Notes: generated by a model from the sequence alone, not told the origin. DNA of 64,000 nucleotides from Ensifer adhaerens (GCF_020035535.1 NZ_CP083350.1:372001-436000); one strand, 5' to 3'. Shown: positions 16,413 to 25,690, counted from the first letter of the stretch. Numbers and translations are program-made.

Positions 16413-18863
16413 CTAGGCCTTCACGCGAAAAGCCCTAGGATCATAGGCGGCTGCGAGATGTGCGGTAACCGCAAAGCGCTCGCCGGCGAGTTCAACCTCG
16501 AAGCGGCCGGACTCCACGAAGGATTTGTCCACGCCCGCACTATGTTCGATGAGTGCCAGCGCGACGGAACGGCCGAGCGAATGGCCATAGGCGGCCGAGC
16601 GCACCTCGCCAACCGGCCTGCCGTCACGAAGGATCAATTCGCCGCCCCAGAGCACCGGCAGGGGATCGTCCACCGTAAACTGTACGATGCGCCGTGCGGG
16701 CGAACCCTTTGCCTTTGCCGCAAGATAAGCGTCCCGACCGATGAAGCCGCCCGCCTTGTCGGCCGCCACCGCAAAGGCGAGGCCCGCCTCGCATGGATTG
16801 ATGTCCGGGGTCAGCTCTCGGCTCCAGGCCCGGTAGCCCTTTTCCAGCCTGAGCGCCTCCAGCGCGTAATAGCCGCAATCGGTAAGACCGAATTCGCCGC
16901 CGATCTCGTGCAATGCCTCGTAGACACCGACGGCGAACTCCGTCGGCACGATCAATTCCCAGCCGAGTTCACCGACATAGGTCATGCGGTTTGCGTAGAC
17001 GGTAGCGTAGCCGATATCGATTTCGCGGATCGTCGCAAACGGAAATCCTTCGTTCGAGAGGTCAGCAGACGTGAGGCGCACGAGGAGGTCGCGCGACTTC
17101 GGCCCCATCAGCGCCAGGACCGAGTAGGCCGAGGTTACGTCGGTCAGCGTCACGTGAGCGTCGGCGGCAACGTTCTTGCGGATCCAGTCGGCGTCATGCA
17201 CCGCCTGCGCCGATCCGGTAATCAGCAGGAAGCGATCCGTCGCAAGGCGCATCACCGTCAGGTCGCTTTCGTAGCCGCCCCGCCCATTCAACAGGCCGGT
17301 GTAGACGGAACGACCGATCTCGACGTCGATCTCCGCGGCACAGATGCGGTTTAGCGTTGCCGCGGCATCCCGCCCCTGGACGAGCAGCTTGGCGAACGAC
17401 GTCTGGTCGAAGATGCCGGCAGCCTCTCGCGTCGCCTTCATCTCGCGTTTCACCGCCTCGTGCCAGTTCTGCCGGCCGAAGGCGTATTCCGTCACCGGGC
17501 TTTCGCCCGCGGCGGCAAACCAGTTGGCGCGCTCCCACCCCATTTTCGAGCCGAAGCAGGCGCCTTTGGCGGCAAGGCGATCATAGAGCGGCGAGCGGCG
17601 GAAAGGGCGCGCCGTATCCAGTTCCCGGTTTGGCCAGGGCATGGCGTAGTGCAGGCCGAGCGTTTCCTTGACCCGGTCGTGCAGCCAGCGCGGATTGTTG
17701 TTGAAGCCGGCGAAACGGCGGATATCGACAGGCCACAAATCCATGGTCGGGGCGCCGTTGACGATCCACTCGGCCAGCGCCCTCCCCGCCCCGCCGGCGC
17801 TGGCAATGCCCATGGAGTTGAAGCCTGCGCCGACAAAGAAGTTCTTCAATTCAGGCGCCTCGCCGAGAATGAAGTTGTTGTCCGGCGTGAAGCTCTCGGG
17901 GCCATTGTAGAACTTCTTCACCTCGGATGTTGAAAGCTGCGGCACGCGCTGCAGCGCATTGTGCATCAGGATTTCGAACTGGTCCCAATCGTCAGGCAAA
18001 AGGGCGAACTCGAAATCATCGGGAATGCCTGCCATGCCCCAGGGCTTGGCTTCCGGCTCGAAGCCGCCCATGACGAGCCCGCCGACTTCTTCCTTGAAAT
18101 AGATGTAGCCGTCCGGATCGCGCATGACCGGCAGATCAGGATGCACTCCCTCGATGCGGCCGGTGACGATATACATGTGCTCGGCCGAGTGCAGCGGCAC
18201 GGACACGCCGCACATCTGGCCGACCTTGCGTGCCCACTGCCCGGCGCAGTTGACGACGATCTGCGCGGCAATGGCGCCCCGATCGGTTTCGACACCTGTG
18301 ACGGCACCGTTCCTCGTCGAAATCCCGGTCACCCGCACCCGCTCGAATACCCTCGCGCCGCGGCTGCGCGCACCTTTGGCGAGCGACTGCGTGAGGTCTG
18401 TCGGATTGGCCTTGCCGTCACCCGGCAGCCAGACGGCGCCGACGAGATCGTCGATCGCCATGACCGGCCAGAGGTCTTGCGCTTCCTTCGGCGAGATCAC
18501 CTCGATCGCCACACCCTGTGCGCGGGCGGAGGCTGCGGTACGCTTCAACACGGTCATTCGATCCGCAGTGCGCGCGACAGAGAGCGAGCCGCAGTTCTTC
18601 CAGCCTGTGGCCAGGCCGGTCTCGGCCTCAAGCTCACTGTAGAGCTGCGTCGAGTATTTGATGAGGCCGGTCATGTTGGCGTGGCTGCGCAACTGCCCGA
18701 CGAGCCCGGCCGCATGCCAGGTGGTTCCGCCGCTTAGCTGCCCCTGTTCCAGAAGGACGACATCCCGCCAACCAAGTTTTGTCAGGTGATAGGCAAGCGA
18801 ACAGCCGATAATGCCGCCGCCGACGATGACGACCTGTGCCTGCGTTGGAAATTCCTGCGCCAT
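16413..18863 (-). CDS. FAD oxidoreductase fused to GcvT domain (dimethylglycine/sarcosine dehydrogenase type)
   Basis: An 816-residue two-part enzyme. Residues about 8-370 are a DAO-type FAD domain (VVIVGGGIIGCSLAYHLTKL, then GLVGQLRSHANMTGLIKYS with the flavin-linkage region). Residues about 430-816 are a GcvT-like aminomethyltransferase fold with the C-terminal barrel (FAVAADKAGGFIGRDAYLAA). The architecture matches dimethylglycine and sarcosine dehydrogenases that pass the methyl carbon to tetrahydrofolate. The start at 18863 is supported by GGAGG upstream. An AraC/GlxA regulator of the glycine-betaine type lies nearby and fits a methylated-glycine role. Exact substrate not provable. Confidence 0.88.
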   Translation of the reverse strand: MAQEFPTQAQVVIVGGGIIGCSLAYHLTKLGWRDVVLLEQGQLSGGTTWHAAGLVGQLRSHANMTGLIKYSTQLYSELEAETGLATGWKNCGSLSVARTADRMTVLKRTAASARAQGVAIEVISPKEAQDLWPVMAIDDLVGAVWLPGDGKANPTDLTQSLAKGARSRGARVFERVRVTGISTRNGAVTGVETDRGAIAAQIVVNCAGQWARKVGQMCGVSVPLHSAEHMYIVTGRIEGVHPDLPVMRDPDGYIYFKEEVGGLVMGGFEPEAKPWGMAGIPDDFEFALLPDDWDQFEILMHNALQRVPQLSTSEVKKFYNGPESFTPDNNFILGEAPELKNFFVGAGFNSMGIASAGGAGRALAEWIVNGAPTMDLWPVDIRRFAGFNNNPRWLHDRVKETLGLHYAMPWPNRELDTARPFRRSPLYDRLAAKGACFGSKMGWERANWFAAAGESPVTEYAFGRQNWHEAVKREMKATREAAGIFDQTSFAKLLVQGRDAAATLNRICAAEIDVEIGRSVYTGLLNGRGGYESDLTVMRLATDRFLLITGSAQAVHDADWIRKNVAADAHVTLTDVTSAYSVLALMGPKSRDLLVRLTSADLSNEGFPFATIREIDIGYATVYANRMTYVGELGWELIVPTEFAVGVYEALHEIGGEFGLTDCGYYALEALRLEKGYRAWSRELTPDINPCEAGLAFAVAADKAGGFIGRDAYLAAKAKGSPARRIVQFTVDDPLPVLWGGELILRDGRPVGEVRSAAYGHSLGRSVALALIEHSAGVDKSFVESGRFEVELAGERFAVTAHLAAAYDPRAFRVKA

Positions 18864-18930
18864 GAAGTGACCTCCCGAAACCATGGAAGGCCGCAAGGTA
18901 ACAAACCATAGCGAAAGAACAAGACAAAAA

Positions 18931-18945
18931 GTTACAAAATATTAC
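18931..18945. promoter_or_regulatory. Candidate DeoR operator upstream of the flavoprotein gene
   Basis: The 15-base stretch GTTACAAAATATTAC lies 68-82 bp upstream of the flavoprotein ATG. It resembles the GTTGCATAATGTAAC palindrome in the DeoR/AraC intergenic region (10 of 15 identical when that site is read on the other strand). Shared sites around a DeoR gene suggest its operator, but two sites are thin evidence. Confidence 0.35.
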
Positions 18946-18948
18946 ATT

Positions 18949-19734
18949 TCAATCCATCGGCACGATGAGGACCGGACCTTTGCGCTCCAGAGCCTCGCAG
19001 ATCGCCTCTGGCGGGCGGCGGTCGACGATCACTCCGGCCGCAACCTCGAAGCGCGGAATACGCAGGGGCGTCAGGCGCCCGAACTTGGAACTGTCGAGCA
19101 CGAAGTAGGCCTTCGTCGCCGTCGCCACCATGCGGGAACGCTGCTCGGCGCCGTTGCGGGTAAAGTCCGTCACCTCGCCATCCGGCGACAGGCCACCGCC
19201 ACCGAGGAACGCCACATCCACACGGAAATGACTGATCGCCTCAAGCGCATCGATGCCGACGGCCGCCTCCTCGTCCGGATCGATTTCGCCGCCGAGCATA
19301 TGGACGCGCACCAGCGGCTGCCTGCACATCAAAAGCGCGATCGAAAGGGATGTCGTACAAATCGTTAGGTTTTTTCTCTCCGACAAGGCATGGGCCACGG
19401 CCAGCGTCGTCGTGCCGGAATCCAGGAAGATAACCATGCCGTCACGCACCAGTTCCGCCGCCGCACGGCCGATCGCCGCCTTGGGCGCGGCATTCTCCTC
19501 GCGCCGCTCGACAAAGGCCGCCTCGGTCGGCTCGAAGAGGGTGGCGCCGCCATGGACCAGATCGAGCTGGCCGCGATCGGCAAGCAGCTTCAGGTCCCGG
19601 CGGATCGTCTGCCGCGAAACGCCGAAGAAGTCCGCAAGTTCGGTGATCCCCACGGTGCCGTCGGCTGCGAGACGCCTGAGGATTTCGCCGTGCCGGCGCG
19701 GAGCGAGGGCTTTTGTGTTTTGAGAGTCGGACAT
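18949..19734 (-). CDS. DeoR-family transcriptional regulator
   Basis: About 261 residues from the chosen start. The DeoR helix-turn-helix is RRHGEILRRLAADGTVGITE, ADFFGVSRQTIRRDLKLL, followed by the sensor domain with DGMVIFLDSGTTTLAVAHAL and the VDVAFLGGGGLSPDGEV segment. Two in-frame ATGs (19734 and 19752) are possible; neither has a strong ribosome site, and I prefer 19734. It lies between the flavoprotein gene (same strand) and a divergent AraC-type gene. DeoR sensors usually bind phosphorylated sugars, which would be unusual next to a methylamine-type flavoprotein. Confidence 0.9.
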   Translation of the reverse strand: MSDSQNTKALAPRRHGEILRRLAADGTVGITELADFFGVSRQTIRRDLKLLADRGQLDLVHGGATLFEPTEAAFVERREENAAPKAAIGRAAAELVRDGMVIFLDSGTTTLAVAHALSERKNLTICTTSLSIALLMCRQPLVRVHMLGGEIDPDEEAAVGIDALEAISHFRVDVAFLGGGGLSPDGEVTDFTRNGAEQRSRMVATATKAYFVLDSSKFGRLTPLRIPRFEVAAGVIVDRRPPEAICEALERKGPVLIVPMD

Positions 19735-19881
19735 GGAACCAACTGTGTTCATTTTTGTCCATTTGACAAGCCGCGCCACAGGCTTGCCGCTCTCCCCGTT
19801 GGAAGAACCGGCCTTTCACGCGAGAAACGCCGAGATTTTTCCTCCGGAGCCGCTGAAACCGCCTTGGCAACGGTTCAATAT

Positions 19882-19896
19882 GTTGCATAATGTAAC
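19882..19896. promoter_or_regulatory. Near-palindrome between divergent DeoR and AraC genes
   Basis: GTTGCATAATGTAAC is a near-perfect inverted repeat in the 214-bp region between the DeoR start (19734) and the AraC start (19949). The region is AT-rich around it and is the natural place for autoregulation. It is a candidate DeoR or AraC operator. Confidence 0.4.
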
Positions 19897-19948
19897 CATT
19901 CTATCAAACGCGCAACACGTCACGACCTTTCATGATCAGGAAGAGACA

Positions 19949-20986
19949 ATGCAGCAGGCAACCGCGCCGGTGCGCCACTTCACCTTCTATCTGCTCGATG
20001 GCTTTGCCCTGCATGGCTTTTCTGCAGCGATCGAAGCGCTGCGTCTTGCCAATGACGTGGCCGGGCGCCCGGTCTATCACTGGCACGCTGTAACGGCAGA
20101 TGGCTCGCCCGCCGTGTCGTCCTGCGGCACACGCCTTGCTGCGGCCGGTCCCCTTTCGGATGAGCGCGGCCGGTTCCACCGGGGCGAACAGCCAGGGTTC
20201 GTCGTCATCTGCGGTAGCCGCACGAAACCGCCCATCGACCGCGCTCTGGAGGCTTGGCTTCGGCTATGCGCCCGCAGTCAGGTGCACCTCGCTGGACTTG
20301 CCGGCGGCGTTTACTGTCTGGCGCACGCAGGCCTGCTCGACGAGCGTCGCTGCGCCGTCCACTGGGAGCATTTTCCGGATTTCTCCGAGCGGTTCTTCAT
20401 CGCCGGGGCGCGTCAGACCGCCTTCGAGATCGACGGCAACCTTTACACCTGCGCCGGTGGCAATGCGCCCTTCGACATGTTCCTGCGCATCATCGAAGCG
20501 GACCTCGGCCCTGATGTGATCAACCGCATCTGCGAGGCGGCGCTCTGCGAGCGACTTCGCGAGACAGGCGAGCGCCAGCGGCTGCCGCTGCAGGCACGCC
20601 TTGGCATCGACAACCCTTTGCTGATCCGGATCATCCAGCAGATGGAGGCCAATCTCACCGAGCCGGTGAAGCTTGCCGACATGTCGCCGTCGACCGGCCT
20701 TTCACGGCGCCAGATGGAGCGGCTGTTTCGCAAGGAAATGGGCCGCACGCCGGCGCGCTACTATCTCGATCTCAGGCTGGAGCGCGCCCATCTGCTGCTG
20801 CTGACCTCGTCCCTCCCGGTCATCGAGATCGCGGTCGCCTGCGGCTTTTCCACCGCCTCGCATTTTTCCCGCACCTACCGCGAGCGCTATGGACTGACGC
20901 CGCAGCGCACGCGTCTTGCCGAAATGGAACGCCTGCGCGCGGGAAATGATCGCAGGGCGACCATGGAAGAGCGCCGGGTCGCTTGA
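19949..20986 (+). CDS. GlxA-type AraC regulator (GATase1-like sensor plus AraC HTH)
   Basis: A 345-residue regulator. Residues about 8-190 form a DJ-1/glutamine-amidotransferase-like sensor (FYLLDGFALHGFSAAIEALR; GLAGGVYCLAHAGLL). Residues about 225-320 carry two AraC helix-turn-helix units (VKLADMSPSTGLSRRQMERL and IEIAVACGFSTASHFSRTYR). Known relatives include regulators of glycine betaine, sarcosine and carnitine breakdown, which fits the dimethylglycine-type flavoprotein 1 kb away. The start at 19949 has AGGAAGAG upstream. It converges on phnU2. Confidence 0.92.
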   Translation: MQQATAPVRHFTFYLLDGFALHGFSAAIEALRLANDVAGRPVYHWHAVTADGSPAVSSCGTRLAAAGPLSDERGRFHRGEQPGFVVICGSRTKPPIDRALEAWLRLCARSQVHLAGLAGGVYCLAHAGLLDERRCAVHWEHFPDFSERFFIAGARQTAFEIDGNLYTCAGGNAPFDMFLRIIEADLGPDVINRICEAALCERLRETGERQRLPLQARLGIDNPLLIRIIQQMEANLTEPVKLADMSPSTGLSRRQMERLFRKEMGRTPARYYLDLRLERAHLLLLTSSLPVIEIAVACGFSTASHFSRTYRERYGLTPQRTRLAEMERLRAGNDRRATMEERRVA

Positions 20987-20998
20987 GATTGACGCGGG

Positions 20999-21043
20999 AA
21001 AGCGTGTCGCCCTCCTTCAGAACGAAGGAGGGCGACACGCTTT
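20999..21043. terminator. Bidirectional hairpin between convergent AraC gene and phnU2
   Basis: Perfect 20-bp arms (20999-21018 and 21024-21043) flank a 5-base loop AGAAC. The arms begin AAAGCGTGTC and end GACACGCTTT, so each strand ends with a short T run. It occupies the 75-bp gap between two converging genes, which is the expected place for a shared terminator. Confidence 0.8.
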
Positions 21044-21061
21044 GCGGAGAGGCTGGGCCGG

Positions 21062-23077
21062 TTAGCGCCAGGCCTGGGTGCGGGCCAGCAGGCCGCGCGC
21101 GATCAGCGCATGGACGAGCTTGGCCGCGACATTGGTATAGAAGATCATCATGCCCATGGCGGCGGCCGGCGCGATGTCGCCGGCGTCGTCCATGTTGAGC
21201 ACGGCAACCGATGCGAGCTTGGTGTCGGTCGAGTAGAGAAACACCACCGCCGAGACGGTCGTCATCGCGTTGACGAAGAGATAGATCGCGATGTTGAGGA
21301 TCGCCGGGAGGCAGACCGGCACCGTGACCCGGAAGAACAGACGGTGGAAGGGCTGCTTGAGCGAGGCGGCGACCGATTCGAATTCCGGGTCCATCTGCTT
21401 CAGCGCCGTCAGCGCGGTCAGATGCGCGACGGTGTAGAAGTGCGTCACCGTCGATACGACGAGGATCGCCATCGTGCCGTAGATCGGGTGCAGCGGATTG
21501 GCCGGGTTGTTGAAGAAGAAGATATAGGCAAGGCCGAGCACCATGCCGGGCACCGCCATCGGCATCATTGCCAGGAAGTGAAAGAGGCCACGGCCGAAGC
21601 GGAAGCCATCAGCCTTCTCGACCATGTAGGCGCCGGCAAAGACGACGACCGAACCGAAGAGCGCCGTCAGCAATGCAAGCCGGATCGAGTTGCCATAGGC
21701 CGCCCATCCGCCACCGTCCATCAGGTCGAAGGCGAAGTTCTTCGCTGTCAGCGTCAGATCATAAGGCCAGAACTTCACGACCGCTGCGATCTGGCACATG
21801 GCAATCATGCCGAGGATGAAGAAGCTGACAAGGCAGGCGAAGGCAAAGCAAAGCGCATCCGTGCGAGGGTTGCGTTTAGGCGTGTAGGGTACGGCGCGCG
21901 CCGACAACAGCGCCACCTGCCGCTTCTGAATGCGCTGGTCGACGTAGAAGGCCAGTACAGCCGGCACCAGCAGGATGACGGAGACGACCGCACCCATCTC
22001 GAAGTTCTGCTGGCCGATCACCTGCTTGTAGATGTCGACCGCGAGCATGCCGTATTGCCCGCCGATCACCTTGGGCAAGCCGAAATCGGTGATGACGAGC
22101 GTAAAGACGACGAAGGCGGCCGAAACGATGCCGTAGCGCGCACCGGGCACGGTGACTGTCGTAAACGTGCGCCACTTGCTGGCCTTTAGCGACGCGGCCG
22201 CTTCGTAGTGCCGGGCGTCGGCGACGGAAAGGGCGGTCAGGATGATCAGAAAGGCGTGCGGCAGGGTGAAGAAGATCGAGCCGATGACGATACCGATCGG
22301 TCCATAGATGGAATAGCCCAGCAGCCAATCCCTAAAGATACCCTGATTGCCGAAGAGATAGACGAGTGCAATGCCCGGCAGCAGCGACGGCACAAGGATC
22401 GGGATCGTCAGGATGCCACGAAACAGCCCCTTCAGGGGCATGCAGCTTCGCGTCAGGCCGAAGGCCAGCGCGAAGGCGATCGTTATCGTGAACACAGTGC
22501 TGATCACCGCCATCAGCACCGAATTGTAGATCGACTGGGCAAGGGCGGGCGTCGAGAAGTACGTGCTGAAATTCTCGAAGCCAAGGCTGCGGGCGGGTCT
22601 GAGGACGACACGCCGGAACGTGCCGGAATCGTAGTCGCGCCACTCCGTGCCCTTCTCCAGGGTGGAGCCGACGAGGAAGGTCGTATCGTCAGTCGTACCG
22701 CGAATGCGGTAGTGGACGGGGCTGCGGAACTTGAACTCTGGGAAGAACTTCGTGGCGGCAAGCCGCCCGTCCGAACTCACGGAAAGCTCGGCTTCCGTCA
22801 CGGCCGCGAGTGTGCGGTTCAGGTCTTCGGCGCTAACGACCGGCCCCCAGTTCGCGCCCGTCTCGTCGCTCACCTGGAACTCGAAGGCTGAAAGCTCGAA
22901 CCGATAGGTCGAAAGCGACTTCGACAGCATGACGAAGAGCGGCGCACCGAGTGCGACCACCAGATAAAGCCCTATGATGGCCATGAAGCCGAGCTTGATG
23001 CGGTCGTCACGGGAGGCTTCCTGCCGGAGCCGTTTGCCGATCGCGGGAAGGTGGGGCGCTTCGAGGACCATGTTCAT
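21062..23077 (-). CDS. phnU2: 2-aminoethylphosphonate ABC transporter, fused double permease
   Basis: A 671-residue fusion of two permease units. Each half has its own ATPase-docking loop: EAAASLKASKWRTFTTVTVP in half one and SVAASLKQPFHRLFFRVTVP in half two. About 12 hydrophobic segments are seen. Between the first helix (about residues 28-50) and the next (about 168) lies a hydrophilic stretch of about 110 residues, probably periplasmic. This layout matches the AEP-importer permease family usually named PhnU2. The start at 23077 lies 3 bp from the phnT2 stop. Confidence 0.87.
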   Translation of the reverse strand: MNMVLEAPHLPAIGKRLRQEASRDDRIKLGFMAIIGLYLVVALGAPLFVMLSKSLSTYRFELSAFEFQVSDETGANWGPVVSAEDLNRTLAAVTEAELSVSSDGRLAATKFFPEFKFRSPVHYRIRGTTDDTTFLVGSTLEKGTEWRDYDSGTFRRVVLRPARSLGFENFSTYFSTPALAQSIYNSVLMAVISTVFTITIAFALAFGLTRSCMPLKGLFRGILTIPILVPSLLPGIALVYLFGNQGIFRDWLLGYSIYGPIGIVIGSIFFTLPHAFLIILTALSVADARHYEAAASLKASKWRTFTTVTVPGARYGIVSAAFVVFTLVITDFGLPKVIGGQYGMLAVDIYKQVIGQQNFEMGAVVSVILLVPAVLAFYVDQRIQKRQVALLSARAVPYTPKRNPRTDALCFAFACLVSFFILGMIAMCQIAAVVKFWPYDLTLTAKNFAFDLMDGGGWAAYGNSIRLALLTALFGSVVVFAGAYMVEKADGFRFGRGLFHFLAMMPMAVPGMVLGLAYIFFFNNPANPLHPIYGTMAILVVSTVTHFYTVAHLTALTALKQMDPEFESVAASLKQPFHRLFFRVTVPVCLPAILNIAIYLFVNAMTTVSAVVFLYSTDTKLASVAVLNMDDAGDIAPAAAMGMMIFYTNVAAKLVHALIARGLLARTQAWR

Positions 23078-23079
23078 CG

Positions 23080-24255
23080 TCACGCTCCCCTTGGATAGAG
23101 CAACAGGCGTTCGCGCGGGATCTCCACCTGGATGGCGCCGCCGGTTTCGATCCGGAGGCGTCTCACCGCGTTGACGGAGAAGTCGGCAACCAGCGTGCGC
23201 TCGCCGAGACGCGGGGCCGTCAGGCGCGTGCGCCAGAACATGCCGAGGAATTCCATTTCCTGCACCTCGGCATCGATCAGGTTTTGCGGCGTCGCCGGCC
23301 GATCGCTGGCGCTGACCGCATGTGCATCGGCACCGTGGGGAATAATGTCGACCGGGCGGACGACCGCCGTTGCCGCATGGCCGGCCGAAAAATCTTCCGT
23401 CGAACAGCAGAAAGCCGAGTGGCCGATCTCGACTTCGCCATCTCCAAGCACGCGGGCTTCGAACTGATTGGTTTCGCCGATGAAGTCGGCGACGAACAGC
23501 GTCTCGGGATGACGGTAGATTTCGGTCGGCGAACCGATCTGCTCGATAACGCCGTGGTTCATCACGACGATCCGGTCGGCCATGGCGAGGGCCTCCTCCT
23601 GGTCGTGCGTCACCATGATGGTCGTCACACCGAGCTTTCTCTGCAGTGCCTTGATTTCGTGGCGAAGATGCACACGGACCTTGGCGTCGAGCGCCGAGAG
23701 CGGCTCGTCGAGCAGCAGCAGCCCCGGGGAGATGGCAATCGCGCGGGCAAGCGCGATACGCTGCTGCTGGCCTCCCGAAAGCTGCGCCGGATACTTCTTG
23801 CCATGGGCCGACAGGCCGACCGTCTCCAGCAGTTCTGAGACGCGGGACGCGACCCCCGCCTTCGACCGGCCGGTGTTTTCGAGGCCAAAGGCGATGTTCT
23901 GCTCGATCGTCAGATTGGGAAAGAGCGCATAGGACTGGAAGACGATGCCATAGTCGCGGCTGGAAGCGGGCAGCGTCGAGATGTTGCGGCCATCCTGCAG
24001 GATCGTGCCCTTGGTCTGCAGATCGAGGCCCGCAATCGACCGGAGCAACGTCGTCTTGCCGCAACCGGAGGGGCCGAGGAAACAGATGAATTCGCCCCTG
24101 GCGATGCTCAACTCGATGTCGCGCAGCGCAACGAAATCGCCATAGGTCTTCCAGAGATCCCGGATCTGCAGATAGGGAGCCGGTTCGGCGGCCGCATTAT
24201 CGGCGAAGTGCTGACGGCTGGTGGGTGTCGGTTCGATCGACAGGGCATGCCTCAT
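23080..24255 (-). CDS. phnT2: 2-aminoethylphosphonate ABC transporter ATPase
   Basis: A 391-residue nucleotide-binding subunit with Walker A GPSGCGKTTLLRS, signature LSGGQQQRIALARA, Walker B LLLLDEPLSALDAKV and MVTHDQEEALAMAD. A TOBE-like domain follows at the C-terminus. The N-terminus has about 40 extra residues before the core, and the start at 24255 is supported by GGAG upstream. Gene order binding protein, ATPase, fused permease is that of the phnS2-phnT2-phnU2 type. Confidence 0.88.
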   Translation of the reverse strand: MRHALSIEPTPTSRQHFADNAAAEPAPYLQIRDLWKTYGDFVALRDIELSIARGEFICFLGPSGCGKTTLLRSIAGLDLQTKGTILQDGRNISTLPASSRDYGIVFQSYALFPNLTIEQNIAFGLENTGRSKAGVASRVSELLETVGLSAHGKKYPAQLSGGQQQRIALARAIAISPGLLLLDEPLSALDAKVRVHLRHEIKALQRKLGVTTIMVTHDQEEALAMADRIVVMNHGVIEQIGSPTEIYRHPETLFVADFIGETNQFEARVLGDGEVEIGHSAFCCSTEDFSAGHAATAVVRPVDIIPHGADAHAVSASDRPATPQNLIDAEVQEMEFLGMFWRTRLTAPRLGERTLVADFSVNAVRRLRIETGGAIQVEIPRERLLLYPRGA

Positions 24256-24337
24256 CTGCAAGCTCCGCTGGCTTGAGGGATTTCGGGAGAAATGCGAGCG
24301 GGCGCAGCGCGATCGCACTGCGCCAGGCCGATCAGGC

Positions 24338-25360
24338 TCAGCTCTTCGGCTCAGACTTGGCGTCGTAGCGCTTCTGCCATTCCTTCAGGATCGACGCCCG
24401 GTTGTTGGCGGCCCACTCGAAGTCGTTGACGATCATCCTGGATGCGATGTCGTCGGGCAGATGCTCGACCTGCTTGGCGACGCCTGGATAGGCAACGACG
24501 GCATAGCCGGCGTTATACATCTCGTTGGCTTCCTTGGTGACCGACCAGTCGACGAGCGTCTTTGCGGCTTCGAGATTTGCCGTGCCGGCGATGATCGCGG
24601 TTGCCTCCGCCTCCCAGCCCGAACCTTCCGCGGGGAAGATGATGTCGATCGGTGCGCCGGCACTCTTGGCCTTGGCGCCCGGAAACTCGAAGGACACGCC
24701 GATGACGGCTTCGCCGGCGCCTGCCATCTTGCACGGCTTAGAACCGGAATGGGTGTAGGCGGAGATGTTCTGGTGGAGCTTGTCCATGAAGTCCCAGGCC
24801 TTCTCGTCACCCCACATCTGCATCCAGCCGGAGACATCGAGGAAGCCGGTACCCGAGGAAGCCGGGTTCGGCATCACCACATGGCCCTTGTATTCGGGTT
24901 TCGTCAGGTCCTTCCAGCTCGTCGGCGGTGTGAGACCGAGCTTCTCGCCCTCGACTGTGTTGTAGCAAAGGGCTGCGACATAGGCGTCCATGCCGACCCA
25001 GCTCGGCGGCGTGTCCTTGTCGACGAATTTCGGGTCGAGCGCCTCGACGCCCTTGGGCTGGTAGGGCTCCAGCATGCCTTCGGTCTTGAGGAGAAGCAGC
25101 GACGTGGCGGCGAGCCCCCAGACGACGTCGGCCTGAGGATTGTCCTTTTCGGCGAGCAGTTTTGCCGTCATGACACCGGTGGAATCGCGCACCCAGTTGA
25201 TCTTGATATCCGGGTGAGCCTTCTCGAACGTGGCCTTGTAGCGGTCAAGGTCGACGGCTTCGACAGCGGTATAGACTGTAAGCTGGGTTTCAGCGGAAGC
25301 GATGGCGGGAAGCACTGCCGAAGCGGCGCCGGCAAGCACAAGCAGCATGCGTTTGTTCAT
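24338..25360 (-). CDS. phnS2: 2-aminoethylphosphonate ABC transporter substrate-binding protein
   Basis: A 340-residue periplasmic binding protein. The signal peptide MNKRMLLVLAGAASAVLPAI ends in ASA before ETQLTVYTAVEA. The mature region has a family-1 binding fold with FEKAHPDIKINWVRDSTGVM and NPASSGTGFLDVSGWMQMWG, as in phosphonate and iron-type binders. Placement between the AEP catabolic genes and the AEP permease supports AEP as ligand. A copy of the motif shared by the AEP promoters lies 132-158 bp upstream. Confidence 0.88.
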   Translation of the reverse strand: MNKRMLLVLAGAASAVLPAIASAETQLTVYTAVEAVDLDRYKATFEKAHPDIKINWVRDSTGVMTAKLLAEKDNPQADVVWGLAATSLLLLKTEGMLEPYQPKGVEALDPKFVDKDTPPSWVGMDAYVAALCYNTVEGEKLGLTPPTSWKDLTKPEYKGHVVMPNPASSGTGFLDVSGWMQMWGDEKAWDFMDKLHQNISAYTHSGSKPCKMAGAGEAVIGVSFEFPGAKAKSAGAPIDIIFPAEGSGWEAEATAIIAGTANLEAAKTLVDWSVTKEANEMYNAGYAVVAYPGVAKQVEHLPDDIASRMIVNDFEWAANNRASILKEWQKRYDAKSEPKS

Positions 25361-25491
25361 GTTGAAGTTCTCCTCTGAAGTCCTGGAAAAACCGGGGAAG
25401 CGCGGCGGGCAATCTTGATGCTGCCCTGTAGTTGTCGGCTTCGGGAAACATTCTGCGCAGCGGTTTCCAGTAAGTAAAATTTATTATTCTT

Positions 25492-25518
25492 ATCGTTCAG
25501 AAGATAAAAACTATGGAT
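25492..25518 (-). promoter_or_regulatory. AEP-regulon motif, copy A (upstream of phnS2)
   Basis: The plus strand reads ATCGTTC, 13 bases, then TATGGAT. The same ATCGTTC-N13-TATNGAT layout occurs upstream of phnW and of the Na/Pi gene. It lies in a 363-bp gap (25361-25723) that otherwise holds only an AT-rich promoter-like stretch and the phnY terminator. Probably the binding site of the AEP LysR regulator. Confidence 0.65.
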
Positions 25519-25661
25519 GGTCTGCCGCAAAACGAGGCAAGTCGGCCGGGAGGCGGCGAAGCCATGAGCAACCTCCAGTACAATTTCACGCGCCCTGCAA
25601 AATGAAGAGGCAGATCTACGATTGCGCTCGAGACCGGTTGCTGCGACGGCACGGCAAGCAA

Positions 25662-25690
25662 TAAAAAAGGGAGCCGCTAACGCGGCTCCC
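25662..25690 (-). terminator. Rho-independent terminator after phnY
   Basis: Read on the minus strand, GGGAGCCGC and GCGGCTCCC pair as a 9-bp stem around GTTA, followed by TTTTTTATT. It sits 34 bp after the phnY stop, so it ends the phnWAY transcript and separates it from the importer operon. Confidence 0.92.

Noticed and set aside
23078..24064. Possible N-terminal extension of the fused AEP permease by over 300 residues
   Set aside because: The extra part lies in another frame of phnT2 and has no homology; the permease starts naturally at 23077.
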